A stretch of DNA of 64,000 nucleotides, from NCBI RefSeq assembly GCF_007971525.1, contig NZ_CP042437.1, positions 1,488,001-1,552,000 of the forward strand, given 5' to 3'. The DNA comes from Mucilaginibacter ginsenosidivorax. GTDB taxonomy: Bacteria > Bacteroidota > Bacteroidia > Sphingobacteriales > Sphingobacteriaceae. This document shows, piece by piece, positions 16,531 through 24,710 of the stretch (the first letter of the stretch is position 1; each line of letters opens with the position of its first letter). The notes beneath the pieces were generated by a model, which worked only from the letters and a program-made list of their open reading frames with translations, ran no database searches and was not told the origin of the DNA. Both the position numbers and the translations under genes were made by a program.

Positions 16531-18013
16531 TCAGTTGGATGACGACTTAAAGAACCGCATCAGGGAGGTGTTTGAAAATTACGAAGACACCACCGCCGAT
16601 GAGGGCTGGCTACTGCTCAGGGAAAAATTTCCTGAGGAGGAGAAGAAGCGCCCCATGGTTTGGATGTGGTGGGCAGGTGCAGCAGCCGGCCTGTTGCTTT
16701 TTTTAGCCATTGGCGTATGGATGCTTAACAATAATCAAACAGTAAATGTAAATACCGCTGTTGTAAAACCAGTTAAGCAAGATACCCGGCATCAACAAGC
16801 CGCACAGCCCGATACCTTTAGCCGTATAGCAGCTAATAAGGGCTCGGGTAACAGTAATTCCGTTGATACTACAATATCAACCCAAAACAATATTGCCCAA
16901 AATCAAGCTAAACCAGATAAAAAGCCGGCAATAAACAACCCGGCTGTAAATGCTGCTGCTGTTAACCAAAATAGCGTAGCAGTTTTCACGCCATTAACCA
17001 AAGCACCTGCAAATGCCCCTGCGGTTAAACAGCCACAAAATAACAGTGTAAACGGCACGGTTAATCAATTTGCCGCGCAACAGCCCGCTGCTGCCAATAA
17101 GCAACCAATTGTTGTTGCCATACCGGGCAATAAGGCAGATAGCGTTAAAACCGCAGTTACTGATGCAGGCAAACAGCAATATGCAGCAAATCCGGTTGTT
17201 GCACCAGCTACTAAAGCTACTACAACTAATGTAACACCCAATGCGGCAAACCAGCAGCCAACGCAGGCCAGGCCATCATCGGCCAATGCCATGGCTACAA
17301 TGCTTGCTGCCGATAATTTGCAGGCACCCAAGGCAAAAGACAAAGCCGCAGATGATAAAAAGGTAAAGTTTGGCATTTACGCGGCAACCTTTTTTAACTA
17401 TGCCAAAGGGAGCGCCAACCAGGTAAATGCTGGGGCTGGTTTTACATCCGATATCAGGCTTAGCAAAAACCTCAAACTTTCTACCGGGGTTGCCCTGGCA
17501 CAAAACACCCTGAAATATAATAGCAGCGTGCCACCAAACCCAAGCGCAGCCAATGCGGTAACATTTGCTGCTGCAGCACAGGATAACAAGCTGGTGCCGG
17601 CATCGTCGTTCCCGGTGTTTAAAAATTACAATGCCAGTTTGGTAGGGCTTGATGTACCCATCAATTTAAAATACGAGTTTAACCCCGAAAAAACAGATGC
17701 TTATTTCTCGGCAGGTTTAAGTTCGGGTACGTTTATTAATGAGGCTTATACCACCAGTTATGGCATCCCACATAATTCGTTACTAAGCGGCGCAACCCAG
17801 CAAACATCCGAAGAAACAAACCGACAAAGCTTCAATGGTTTCTATTTTGCCAGAACGCTGAATGTGTCGGTAGGTGTAGGTACAGCCTTAGGCAAAAACC
17901 GCTTAATTATTGAGCCATTTTTAAAATATCCGCTCCAGGGAATGGGTGCGCAACAGATAAAGTTTGGCGCCGGCGGTTTAAATTTGAAGTTTAATTTTGC
18001 GGGGAAACGATAA
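16523..18013 (+). CDS. Membrane-anchored anti-sigma-like protein with barrel-like C-terminus
   Basis: 496 residues. Residues 1-48 are cytosolic and acidic (MDDQLDDDLKNRIREVFENY). One transmembrane helix follows (WMWWAGAAAGLLLFLAIGVW). Then comes a ~220-residue low-complexity linker rich in N, A, Q and K. The last ~180 residues look like an outer-membrane barrel domain (KFGIYAATFFNYAKGS, GAGFTSDIRLSKNLKLSTGV, GAGGLNLKFNFAGKR). The gene order and the N-terminus suggest it holds the upstream sigma factor at the inner membrane. The C-terminal half would reach across the periplasm. No zinc-finger anti-sigma motif is visible, so the anti-sigma role is inferred. Confidence 0.7.
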   Translation: MDDQLDDDLKNRIREVFENYEDTTADEGWLLLREKFPEEEKKRPMVWMWWAGAAAGLLLFLAIGVWMLNNNQTVNVNTAVVKPVKQDTRHQQAAQPDTFSRIAANKGSGNSNSVDTTISTQNNIAQNQAKPDKKPAINNPAVNAAAVNQNSVAVFTPLTKAPANAPAVKQPQNNSVNGTVNQFAAQQPAAANKQPIVVAIPGNKADSVKTAVTDAGKQQYAANPVVAPATKATTTNVTPNAANQQPTQARPSSANAMATMLAADNLQAPKAKDKAADDKKVKFGIYAATFFNYAKGSANQVNAGAGFTSDIRLSKNLKLSTGVALAQNTLKYNSSVPPNPSAANAVTFAAAAQDNKLVPASSFPVFKNYNASLVGLDVPINLKYEFNPEKTDAYFSAGLSSGTFINEAYTTSYGIPHNSLLSGATQQTSEETNRQSFNGFYFARTLNVSVGVGTALGKNRLIIEPFLKYPLQGMGAQQIKFGAGGLNLKFNFAGKR

Positions 18014-18076
18014 AAAGCTAATTATTCCGGATAAAAAATATTGTTCGATTTTTTGTATATTTGAATATACCCAATC

Positions 18077-18107
18077 AGGGCGGCTATCAAGCACAGATAG
18101 CCGCCCT
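18077..18107 (+). terminator. Perfect 12-bp terminator hairpin
   Basis: AGGGCGGCTATC (18077-18088), 7-nt loop, GATAGCCGCCCT (18096-18107), then CATTTGTT. It follows the anti-sigma-like gene. Confidence 0.85.
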
Positions 18108-18184
18108 CATTTGTTAAAAGAGAAAAGCAAAAACATGTAAATACAATTTAAACCTTTGTAAATAAGATACTTAAATAAAAAACA

Positions 18185-18276
18185 AAGTATAAAAAAGTAT
18201 CAGAGAAGTATTAAAAAGTATCAAAAAAGTGCATAAAGAGTGGTTGAAAAGTATACCAAAAGTATGTGTAAAGTGT
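18185..18276. repeat. AAGTAT array with ~10.5-bp spacing
   Basis: AAGTAT begins at 18185, 18195, 18206, 18216, 18249 and 18260, with variants AAGTGC at 18227 and AAGTGT at 18271. Steps are 10, 11, 10, 11, then 22, 11, 11, about one helical turn. Short A-tracts share the phase. A reverse copy, GATACTT, lies at 18166-18172. It is noncoding, between convergent genes. Confidence 0.85.
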
Positions 18277-18309
18277 GGTGTTTAAATAATGGACAAAGCA
18301 GGCAAAAAA

Positions 18310-19530
18310 CTACTTAAACCTGATAGCCTTCACCGGCGAAATCCGGCTCACCAGCATCGACGGCACAATAAGCACCAGCAGGCAAATTATCAACGTGCCC
18401 AGGTTAAGCAGCAGTACATCCCATAAACCAAATTGCACAGGTACAAAGGTCATGTAGTACGAAGCCTGGTCGAGTTTAAAAAAGTGGGTTTGCTGCTGAA
18501 AATAGCCCAGGCCAAGTCCGAGCGCATTGCCCAACAACAAGCCGAGGCCTATCAGGTAGGTGGCATTGTACAAAAATATTTTCCGGATGTTCCAGTTGGA
18601 TGCACCCATGGCTTTAAACATACCAATCATGGCTGTGCGTTCTAAAATCATAATTAACAGCGCCGATATCATGTTGATAACCGCCACAATAACCATAAGT
18701 ACCAGCATAACTACCGAGTTTACATCCAATAGCTTCAACCACTCAAAGATGTTAGGATAATCCTCCATCACCGTTCGCGATTTTAACCTCACCGGTAAAA
18801 TCTGATCCAGTTTATCTGCGGCAAAATCCACCTGGTCAAAATCGGCTACCCGCAGTTCATATTGCCCTATTTCGCCAGGTTTCCAGTCGTTCAGGCGGTT
18901 TATTAATGATAAAGAACCTATCACAAATGTTTTGTCAACTTCTTCAACACCGATGTTAAAAATGCCTTTTATTTTAAACTGGCGCTTACGCAATGGCTCC
19001 TGCACAAAATACATCAGCAGCTTATCGCCTACCCGTAGTTTTAACCTGTTTGCCGTTTGCTGCGATAGCATAATCTCTTTTTGCGCTTCAACAGAATCTT
19101 TAAAGTCGATTACATCGCCGGCAACCATCATTTTTTTAAAGTATGACCAGTCGTACGTTTTATCAACGCCCTTTAGTACCACGCCTTCAATCTCGTTATT
19201 GGCTTTAATAATTCCGGGCTTGGTGGCGGTTGGCATTACATGGGTAACCAGCGGGCTCTTACGCATTCGCGCAACAAAACCAGCGTCTTCAACAATGGGC
19301 GAACTCTCGTATGAACTGTTCAAATCGAACTTAATAACGCGTATATCGCCTGCGAAACCACGAACTTTTTCGCGGATCTCGTGTTTAAATCCTTTTACAA
19401 TGGCCAATGATAATATCATTACACCCAAACCAAGCATAATACCAATAATGGCAATACGTACAATCAGCTTTGAAAATGTACGCTTTGACTTGAATGTAAT
19501 ACGGGCTGATATAAAAGAGGCGAAACTCAA
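18310..19530 (-). CDS. LolC/E-type lipoprotein-releasing ABC permease
   Basis: 406 residues, four membrane segments. The first helix is near residues 24-46 (IVRIAIIGIMLGLGVMILSL). Then comes a large MacB-type periplasmic domain (residues ~50-270, starting with GFKHEIREKVRGFAGDI). The C-terminal FtsX domain has three helices (VVMLVLMVIVAVINMISALL, YLIGLGLLLGNALGLGLGYF, LLNLGTLIICLLVLIVPSML) and ends SRISPVKAIRFK. The family extracts outer-membrane lipoproteins from the inner membrane with an ATPase (LolD) encoded elsewhere. The start is a TTG (19530); there is no upstream in-frame ATG. It is divergent from the DUF1343 gene. Confidence 0.87.
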   Translation of the reverse strand: MSFASFISARITFKSKRTFSKLIVRIAIIGIMLGLGVMILSLAIVKGFKHEIREKVRGFAGDIRVIKFDLNSSYESSPIVEDAGFVARMRKSPLVTHVMPTATKPGIIKANNEIEGVVLKGVDKTYDWSYFKKMMVAGDVIDFKDSVEAQKEIMLSQQTANRLKLRVGDKLLMYFVQEPLRKRQFKIKGIFNIGVEEVDKTFVIGSLSLINRLNDWKPGEIGQYELRVADFDQVDFAADKLDQILPVRLKSRTVMEDYPNIFEWLKLLDVNSVVMLVLMVIVAVINMISALLIMILERTAMIGMFKAMGASNWNIRKIFLYNATYLIGLGLLLGNALGLGLGYFQQQTHFFKLDQASYYMTFVPVQFGLWDVLLLNLGTLIICLLVLIVPSMLVSRISPVKAIRFK

Positions 19531-19615
19531 TGCAGAATGATTTTTAGTACCTTCGCAAATATGCGGTTTTGCTATTAAACCTGCTACTTTTTAAATTGTT
19601 TCAAAACAATATTCT

Positions 19616-20860
19616 ATGAAAATTATACCTGTTTTTTTACAAAGTGCTTTAATAGCAGTACTAAGTGTACATACAGCCTGCGCCAATCCGGCTTCCAATT
19701 CCAAAACCCCGCTGAAAGAAGGAAAAAACGGTAAAAAAATTAATACAGAAATAATGACCGGTGCCGATCAAATTCCGCTGTATTTTGACTATCTTAAGGG
19801 AAAAAATATCGGGATGGTTGTTAACCAAACTTCTGTTATTGGCAAAACCCTTAGGCCCAGTGTTGATAGTTTACTAAAACGTGGCATCAGCATTAAAAAG
19901 GTATTTGGCCCCGAACACGGTTTTCGCGGCAACGCCAGCAATGGAGCTGTGGTAAACGATGCTATAGATGCCAAAACCGGGTTACCCATCATCTCGCTAT
20001 ATGGCAATAAACATTACAAACCCACGGCCGACGACCTGAAGGATATAAACCTGATGATATTTGATATCCAGGATGTTGGCACCAGGTTTTACACTTATAT
20101 ATCAACCCTGCATTATGTAATGGAGGCCTGCGCCGAAAACAACATTGAACTGATGATACTGGACAGGCCAAACCCCAACGGCTACCTTGTTGATGGCCCC
20201 ATGCTGGATACCGCTTACCATTCCTTTGTGGGCATGCACCCCATCCCCATTAGCCATGGCATGACCATTGCCGAATATGCCAGAATGATAAACGGCGAGC
20301 ACTGGTTAAAAAATGGCGTGCAGTGCAAGCTGAAAATTATAAAAGTGGCCAATTACAGCCACAATATGCCTTATAAGCTACCGGTTAACCCTTCACCAAA
20401 TTTAAATACCGAACAATCTGTTTTACTTTACCCCAGTACCTGCCTGTTTGAAGGCACAACATTTAGCCTGGGCAGAGGTACTTACTTTCCGTTCCTGGTG
20501 CTGGGGCACCCCCTGCTAAAGGGTATTTATACTTATTCCTTCACGCCTGTTGGCATCCCGGGAATGAGCGAGAACCCTCCGCAAAAAGATAAACAATGCT
20601 TCGGAATCGACCTTAAAAATTACACGCCGAACCAAATACGCGCCATGGAGCATATAAACCTATCGTGGCTTATAGAGCTTTATAAGGCATTTCCGGATAA
20701 AGATCATTTTTTTAATGCCTACTTTAACAAGTTAGCAGGTGGCAAAGAATTACAAAAGCAAATTACAGAAGGCAAAACAGAGCACGAAATTCGAGCAAGT
20801 TGGGAACCGGGCCTCAAACAATTTAATAAAACACGCAGCAAGTACTTATTGTACAATTAA
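19616..20860 (+). CDS. DUF1343 (NamZ-like exo-beta-N-acetylmuramidase)
   Basis: 414 residues. An N-terminal export signal ends in SVHTAC, a possible lipobox, so a lipoprotein is likely. The DUF1343 core starts at GADQIPLYFDYLKGKNIGMV and includes FGPEHGFRGNASNG, ISLYGNKHYKPTADDL, MIFDIQDVGTRFYTYIST, LDRPNPNG and LPVNPSPNL, all strongly conserved in the family. Characterised members (NamZ, glycoside hydrolase family 171) remove terminal MurNAc from peptidoglycan fragments, so a cell-wall recycling role fits. It is 29 bp upstream of fmt in the same direction. Confidence 0.9.
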   Translation: MKIIPVFLQSALIAVLSVHTACANPASNSKTPLKEGKNGKKINTEIMTGADQIPLYFDYLKGKNIGMVVNQTSVIGKTLRPSVDSLLKRGISIKKVFGPEHGFRGNASNGAVVNDAIDAKTGLPIISLYGNKHYKPTADDLKDINLMIFDIQDVGTRFYTYISTLHYVMEACAENNIELMILDRPNPNGYLVDGPMLDTAYHSFVGMHPIPISHGMTIAEYARMINGEHWLKNGVQCKLKIIKVANYSHNMPYKLPVNPSPNLNTEQSVLLYPSTCLFEGTTFSLGRGTYFPFLVLGHPLLKGIYTYSFTPVGIPGMSENPPQKDKQCFGIDLKNYTPNQIRAMEHINLSWLIELYKAFPDKDHFFNAYFNKLAGGKELQKQITEGKTEHEIRASWEPGLKQFNKTRSKYLLYN

Positions 20861-20889
20861 TAAACGAAGCAAATAAAACAGCATATACC

Positions 20890-21807
20890 ATGAGAATTGT
20901 ATTTATGGGCACCCCCGATTTCGCAGTTGCATCGCTTGATGCTTTAATAAAGGCCGGCAGCGATATTGTAGGCGTTGTAACCGCTCCGGATAAACCCGCA
21001 GGACGTGGGCAAAAGCTAAACGAATCGGCAGTGAAACAGTATGCAGTAGCCAATGGCTTAAAAGTATTGCAACCTGAAAAGCTAAAGAACCCCGATTTTT
21101 TAGCCGAACTTAAAGCCCTTAAAGCAGATTTACAAGTGGTTGTTGCTTTCAGGATGCTGCCCGAAGCTGTATGGACAATGCCGCCTAAAGGAACCATTAA
21201 CCTGCACGCTTCGTTGTTGCCACAATACCGTGGTGCGGCACCTATCAACTGGGCAATTATAAATGGCGAAAAGGAAAGCGGCGTAACTACTTTTTTCCTT
21301 AAACATGAAATTGATACCGGTGATGTATTATTCACCGAAAAAATAACCCTAACCGGAACCGAAACTGCCGGCGACTTGCACGACCGGCTGATGAACAAAG
21401 GCGCAGGCCTGCTGGTAAAAACGGTTAAGGCAGTTGAAAGCGGCCGTTATCATGAGCATCCGCAGGTACAACTGTTAACAGGCGAAGAGCTTAAACACGC
21501 CCCTAAGATCTTTAAAGAAGATTGTAAGATTGACTGGCTGCAACCGGCCGAAACAGTATATAACAAAATTCGTGGCCTAAGCCCCATCCCTACTGCCTAT
21601 ACCGACTTGAACGGTAAACTGCTAAAAATTTACTCGTCAGAACTTTTGATTGATGAACCGGCGATACAACCCGGCGGCTTCCTTACCGATGGTAAAACAT
21701 TTTTAAAATTTGCCGCCAAAGGAGGTTTCATTAGTGTGAAAGATATACAGCTGGAGGGCAAAAAACGTATGGGTATTGAGGATTTTCTGAGAGGGGTAAA
21801 ATTGTGA
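20890..21807 (+). CDS. fmt: Methionyl-tRNA formyltransferase
   Basis: 305 residues. It formylates initiator Met-tRNA using 10-formyl-THF. The N-terminal Rossmann domain begins MRIVFMGTPDFAVASLDALI. The folate-binding and catalytic residues are visible in GTINLHASLLPQYRGAAPIN (Asn and His of the N-H-D triad) and EIDTGDVL (Asp). The C-terminal domain begins around DCKIDWLQPAETVYNKIRGL SP-type sequence and ends GIEDFLRGVKL. The length is normal. A tiny antitoxin-like ORF begins on the last base of its stop codon. Confidence 0.96.
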   Translation: MRIVFMGTPDFAVASLDALIKAGSDIVGVVTAPDKPAGRGQKLNESAVKQYAVANGLKVLQPEKLKNPDFLAELKALKADLQVVVAFRMLPEAVWTMPPKGTINLHASLLPQYRGAAPINWAIINGEKESGVTTFFLKHEIDTGDVLFTEKITLTGTETAGDLHDRLMNKGAGLLVKTVKAVESGRYHEHPQVQLLTGEELKHAPKIFKEDCKIDWLQPAETVYNKIRGLSPIPTAYTDLNGKLLKIYSSELLIDEPAIQPGGFLTDGKTFLKFAAKGGFISVKDIQLEGKKRMGIEDFLRGVKL

Positions 21808-21968
21808 TGGATCAATCATCAGAACAAGAAAATCCTGACTGGCTTTCATTAACAGCAGAACAGCGGGAAAGTGTACTTAAAGCCTATGACGAAAGTGAGG
21901 ATGAAGCAAACCTCATTCCGTTGGAGGACATAATTGCGAAATACGCAAAGTGGCCTTTTCTAACTTAG
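21807..21968 (+). CDS. 53-residue antitoxin-like protein, no toxin partner
   Basis: ATG at 21807 shares the A of the fmt stop (TGATG). The product starts MDQSSEQENPDWLSLTAEQR, continues ESVLKAYDESEDEANLIP and ends LEDIIAKYAKWPFLT. The pattern W-x-x-L-[ST]-x-E-Q-[RK] followed by an acidic helix and 'IP-[LH]-E-[DE]-[IV]' resembles the short antitoxins paired with ParE/RelE toxins in Bacteroidota. The gene usually found next is a toxin; here the next gene is an opposite-strand lipoprotein. It may be a relic, a solitary antitoxin or a toxin-unrelated small protein. Confidence 0.55.
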   Translation: MDQSSEQENPDWLSLTAEQRESVLKAYDESEDEANLIPLEDIIAKYAKWPFLT

Positions 21969-21984
21969 AGTCAAAAACATATTA

Positions 21985-22608
21985 TTATTTTTTCTGATAC
22001 TTCCTTGCCAGCTGCATTGTTTTAACCCTTAAATGCTGCGCCTCATTGGCCAGGTTGGCCGTACTTGTAATATCGGGCATGCTTTTGTCCTGGTAATTCT
22101 CAACAACGGGCAAGGTTGCAACTATTTTCAGCACAGCATGGTAGTCGCCAATTTTTATTTGGTTGCTATCAATGTGTGCTTTTAAACTCGTAAACCTGCT
22201 TATTTTATCCATATATTTTGATTTACTATCGGCTATTAATGCACTAAGCTGTGCCCGCAACACGGTATCTTTTATGGCTGTTAATGACTCGTTTGCCGAA
22301 AGGTAGTAATTATCTGATTTTGCAGCATAATTGTTAAACGCCTTTAAACTATCAGCTATGCCGCTGTTAAAATGAGTTAGCTGTTCTTCCAGCTTTTGGA
22401 GTTGCGGATCTTTTTTTGCCAGGTCGTCATAAATCTCATCCATTAACGACCCTGAAGGCATCCTTTTCAGGCTAAAGTCTGATTTATCGTCCTTTAATGG
22501 TTCGGGCATGTCATTTTTTGGTGTCGAAGTATCTTTTGAAGGCGTGGAGTTACATGACGAAAAAAACAGGATGATGAGCAGGGTTGATAATAAGGCGATT
22601 GCTTTCAT
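21985..22608 (-). CDS. Predicted lipoprotein with coiled coil, unknown function
   Basis: 207 residues. Signal peptide MKAIALLSTLLIILFFSSCN with lipobox FSSC (lipid Cys at residue 19). A charged S/T/D-rich linker follows, then long amphipathic helices (DPQLQKLEEQLTHFNSGIAD, SALIADSKSKYMDKISRFTS). I do not recognise the family. It faces the fmt/antitoxin pair convergently, ending 16 bp from the antitoxin-like ORF. Confidence 0.65.
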   Translation of the reverse strand: MKAIALLSTLLIILFFSSCNSTPSKDTSTPKNDMPEPLKDDKSDFSLKRMPSGSLMDEIYDDLAKKDPQLQKLEEQLTHFNSGIADSLKAFNNYAAKSDNYYLSANESLTAIKDTVLRAQLSALIADSKSKYMDKISRFTSLKAHIDSNQIKIGDYHAVLKIVATLPVVENYQDKSMPDITSTANLANEAQHLRVKTMQLARKYQKK

Positions 22609-22727
22609 AATTGATTATATGTAATAGGATAAGGAATATATAGTATTGTTACTATGATGGCTAATGATATTCTAATCAAGCCAAAGTCAAAAATTACAAC
22701 TTAACGTTTTTTAACACCTGTTATTGC

Positions 22728-22735
22728 TACTTTTG
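22728..22735 (+). promoter_or_regulatory. TAnnTTTG -7 box for the DUF3050 gene
   Basis: TACTTTTG ends 23 nt before the ATG at 22759. Confidence 0.45.
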
Positions 22736-22758
22736 CCGCATAATATACCGAGTACCCG

Positions 22759-23556
22759 ATGGCAAATTACAGCGAACGCATAGCATTATTAAAAACACAG
22801 ATCCAGCCTTTACGCAATCAATTAATTCAACACGAATTATATAAAAACATTAATTCGTTGGATGAATTAACCGTTTTTATGGATCACCATGTGTTTGCCG
22901 TGTGGGATTTTATGTCGCTGTTAAAATCGTTGCAACAAAAGCTTACCTGTACTGCCACACCCTGGATGCCAACCGGTAATGCCAATACACGCTACCTGAT
23001 TAATGAAATTGTAACCGGCGAGGAAAGCGATGTTGACGAACAAGGCAACCGCACCAGCCATTTTGAGCTATACCTGCGCGCTATGCAGCAGGCCGGCAGC
23101 GACGCGATTGCTATTAACAATTTATTTCATGAATTAAACTTCGGCAAACATATCGACGAAGCTTTAATCATTGCCGATATCCCGTTGGCGGCTCGTAATT
23201 TTATGCTGCATACTTTTGATGTTATCGGCACCAACAAAAACCATGTACAGGCCGCGGTATTTACCTTTGGCCGCGAGGATTTAATCCCCGATATGTTTGT
23301 GAGTATTGTAAAAGAGCTCAGCCGCCAGCTACCCGGCAAGGTTGATATCCTGCTTTACTACCTGGAGCGCCACATTGAAGTTGACGGCGACCACCACTCC
23401 CACCTGGCCTACGAAATGACTGCCGAACTTTGCGGCGACGACGACTCCAAATGGGAAGAAGCAACCATTGCTGTTCAGGAAGCATTGCAAGCACGTATTG
23501 CACTATGGGACGGTATCCTGGCGACTATTAAAGCGCCGGTAGCTATCGAAGAATAA
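22759..23556 (+). CDS. DUF3050 (heme-oxygenase-like fold) protein
   Basis: 265 residues. It matches the DUF3050 family: [68 protein letters not shown] sequence, and a late [20 protein letters not shown]. The paired His residues (MDHHVF and DGDHHSH) sit where the heme-oxygenase-like diiron/heme families bind metal, so an oxidase role is possible but unproven. No signal peptide, so cytoplasmic. It is monocistronic, followed by a dispersed repeat half. Confidence 0.85.
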   Translation: MANYSERIALLKTQIQPLRNQLIQHELYKNINSLDELTVFMDHHVFAVWDFMSLLKSLQQKLTCTATPWMPTGNANTRYLINEIVTGEESDVDEQGNRTSHFELYLRAMQQAGSDAIAINNLFHELNFGKHIDEALIIADIPLAARNFMLHTFDVIGTNKNHVQAAVFTFGREDLIPDMFVSIVKELSRQLPGKVDILLYYLERHIEVDGDHHSHLAYEMTAELCGDDDSKWEEATIAVQEALQARIALWDGILATIKAPVAIEE

Positions 23557-23571
23557 TCACCTCATCAAATT

Positions 23572-23600
23572 TGTCATTGCGAGGCACGAAGCAATCTCGT
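23572..23600. repeat. Half copy of the GTCATTGCGAGGCACGAAGC dispersed palindrome
   Basis: GTCATTGCGAGGCACGAAGC plus AATCTCG, the left half of the element complete at 26817-26893. No matching right arm is seen before 23693. Confidence 0.8.
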
Positions 23601-23692
23601 CGCCATTGCATGTCCGATTTGTAAGATTTCCCCTGAATAGCTACGCTCCTCGACATGAATGATCAAGCTGACAGCAATAGTTGTGCTTATTG

Positions 23693-24529
23693 CTACAACT
23701 TATTCAGCTCATCCATCAAAACCTTACTTACCCGGTTAAAATAGCGCCTTACGCCAAAGCCCATTACTGTTTGGATGCCGCGGGTGGCGTTGGTTAAAAA
23801 CACTTCGTCGGCTTCGTAAAGGATGTCGGGATTTATCTGGGCTTCGGTAATATCTATATTGCTATCCTGAGCAAGCTTTATCACCACCTGGCGCATTACT
23901 CCTTCTACACAGCCTTCGCTTAGTGCCGGGGTGTACAGGTGGTTTTGGTAATGGATAAATATATTTGAACTGCTGGCCTCGCACAAAAAACCGCTTTGGT
24001 TCAGCAGGAATACATCATCAAGTTTATTTTGAGTTTTATAGATGCCCGCCATTACATAAATAAGCGAGTTGCAGGTTTTGATGTTGGACAGGTAATTGGA
24101 TGGCTTGGGCAATTCAGTAAATACATCCATGATCAACCCCTTCTCGTTCAAAAAGTACCGAGGCTCGTCTGATGCTGTAAGCTCCAGGCAATAGCCCATT
24201 TTATTTTGGGTAGGCGTATACAATCCCTCGGCATCCCGGTAAACCGTCAGGCGCAGGCGGCCGTGCCTAACCTTGTTGCGCCTGGCAAGTTCTTCCACAA
24301 TATCTTTTAAAAACCAGGTATCCATTTGTGAATAGCCATCAATTTTGAGCACTTTCATGCCGCGTTGCAAGCGGTCGGCGTGCAAATCGGCAAATTTAAG
24401 CTGTCCTTTCATCAGGCGCATACTTTCAAACAAACCATCGCCGTATTTAAAGGCCCGGTTTGCTACGCTAAGCAGCAGGCTGCTTTGAGGAAGTATTTGT
24501 CCGTTAAAATTGATTAACACTGGTGTCAT
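23693..24529 (-). CDS. Class IV aminotransferase (PabC/IlvE-like)
   Basis: 278 residues from ATG at 24529 (MTPVLINFNGQILPQSSLLL); in-frame sequence upstream runs into the word repeats and is not conserved in character. A fold-type IV PLP enzyme: NRAFKYGDGLFESMRLMKGQ, RLTVYRDAEGLYTP, SNIKTCNSLIYVMA with the PLP-binding Lys, FLLNQSGFLCEASSSNIF, and VFLTNATRGIQTVMGFG. This class includes branched-chain aminotransferase, D-amino-acid aminotransferase and 4-amino-4-deoxychorismate lyase; the size and the ATRGIQ end favour the last, but no pab gene is adjacent (pabB is at 42.4 kb). Confidence 0.82.
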   Translation of the reverse strand: MTPVLINFNGQILPQSSLLLSVANRAFKYGDGLFESMRLMKGQLKFADLHADRLQRGMKVLKIDGYSQMDTWFLKDIVEELARRNKVRHGRLRLTVYRDAEGLYTPTQNKMGYCLELTASDEPRYFLNEKGLIMDVFTELPKPSNYLSNIKTCNSLIYVMAGIYKTQNKLDDVFLLNQSGFLCEASSSNIFIHYQNHLYTPALSEGCVEGVMRQVVIKLAQDSNIDITEAQINPDILYEADEVFLTNATRGIQTVMGFGVRRYFNRVSKVLMDELNKL

Positions 24530-24532
24530 TTT

Positions 24533-24620
24533 CAGATGTGCAGATTTTTCACTGCGGTTTGTTTTTTTGTCGGTGTTCAAGAGGGCTACGCCATTTCAGA
24601 TGTGCAAATGTGCAGATTTT
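24533..24620. repeat. Period-8 word repeat C (direct copies)
   Basis: CAGATGTG, CAGATTTT at 24533-24548, and CAGATGTG, CAAATGTG, CAGATTTT at 24597-24620. The two blocks are direct, not inverted. They lie just upstream of the class IV aminotransferase start. Confidence 0.65.
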
Positions 24621-24710
24621 AAAACCGGATTGATTTATAAATGCCTTCTGCTTTATTAAAACTTAAACTACTGTGCAAAAATTATGCATTTCGCCACAAA
24701 TCATTCTTTA

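Noticed and set aside
18185..18276. Coding repeat protein
   Set aside because: All frames contain stop codons within the array; the regularity is in the DNA spacing, not in a peptide.
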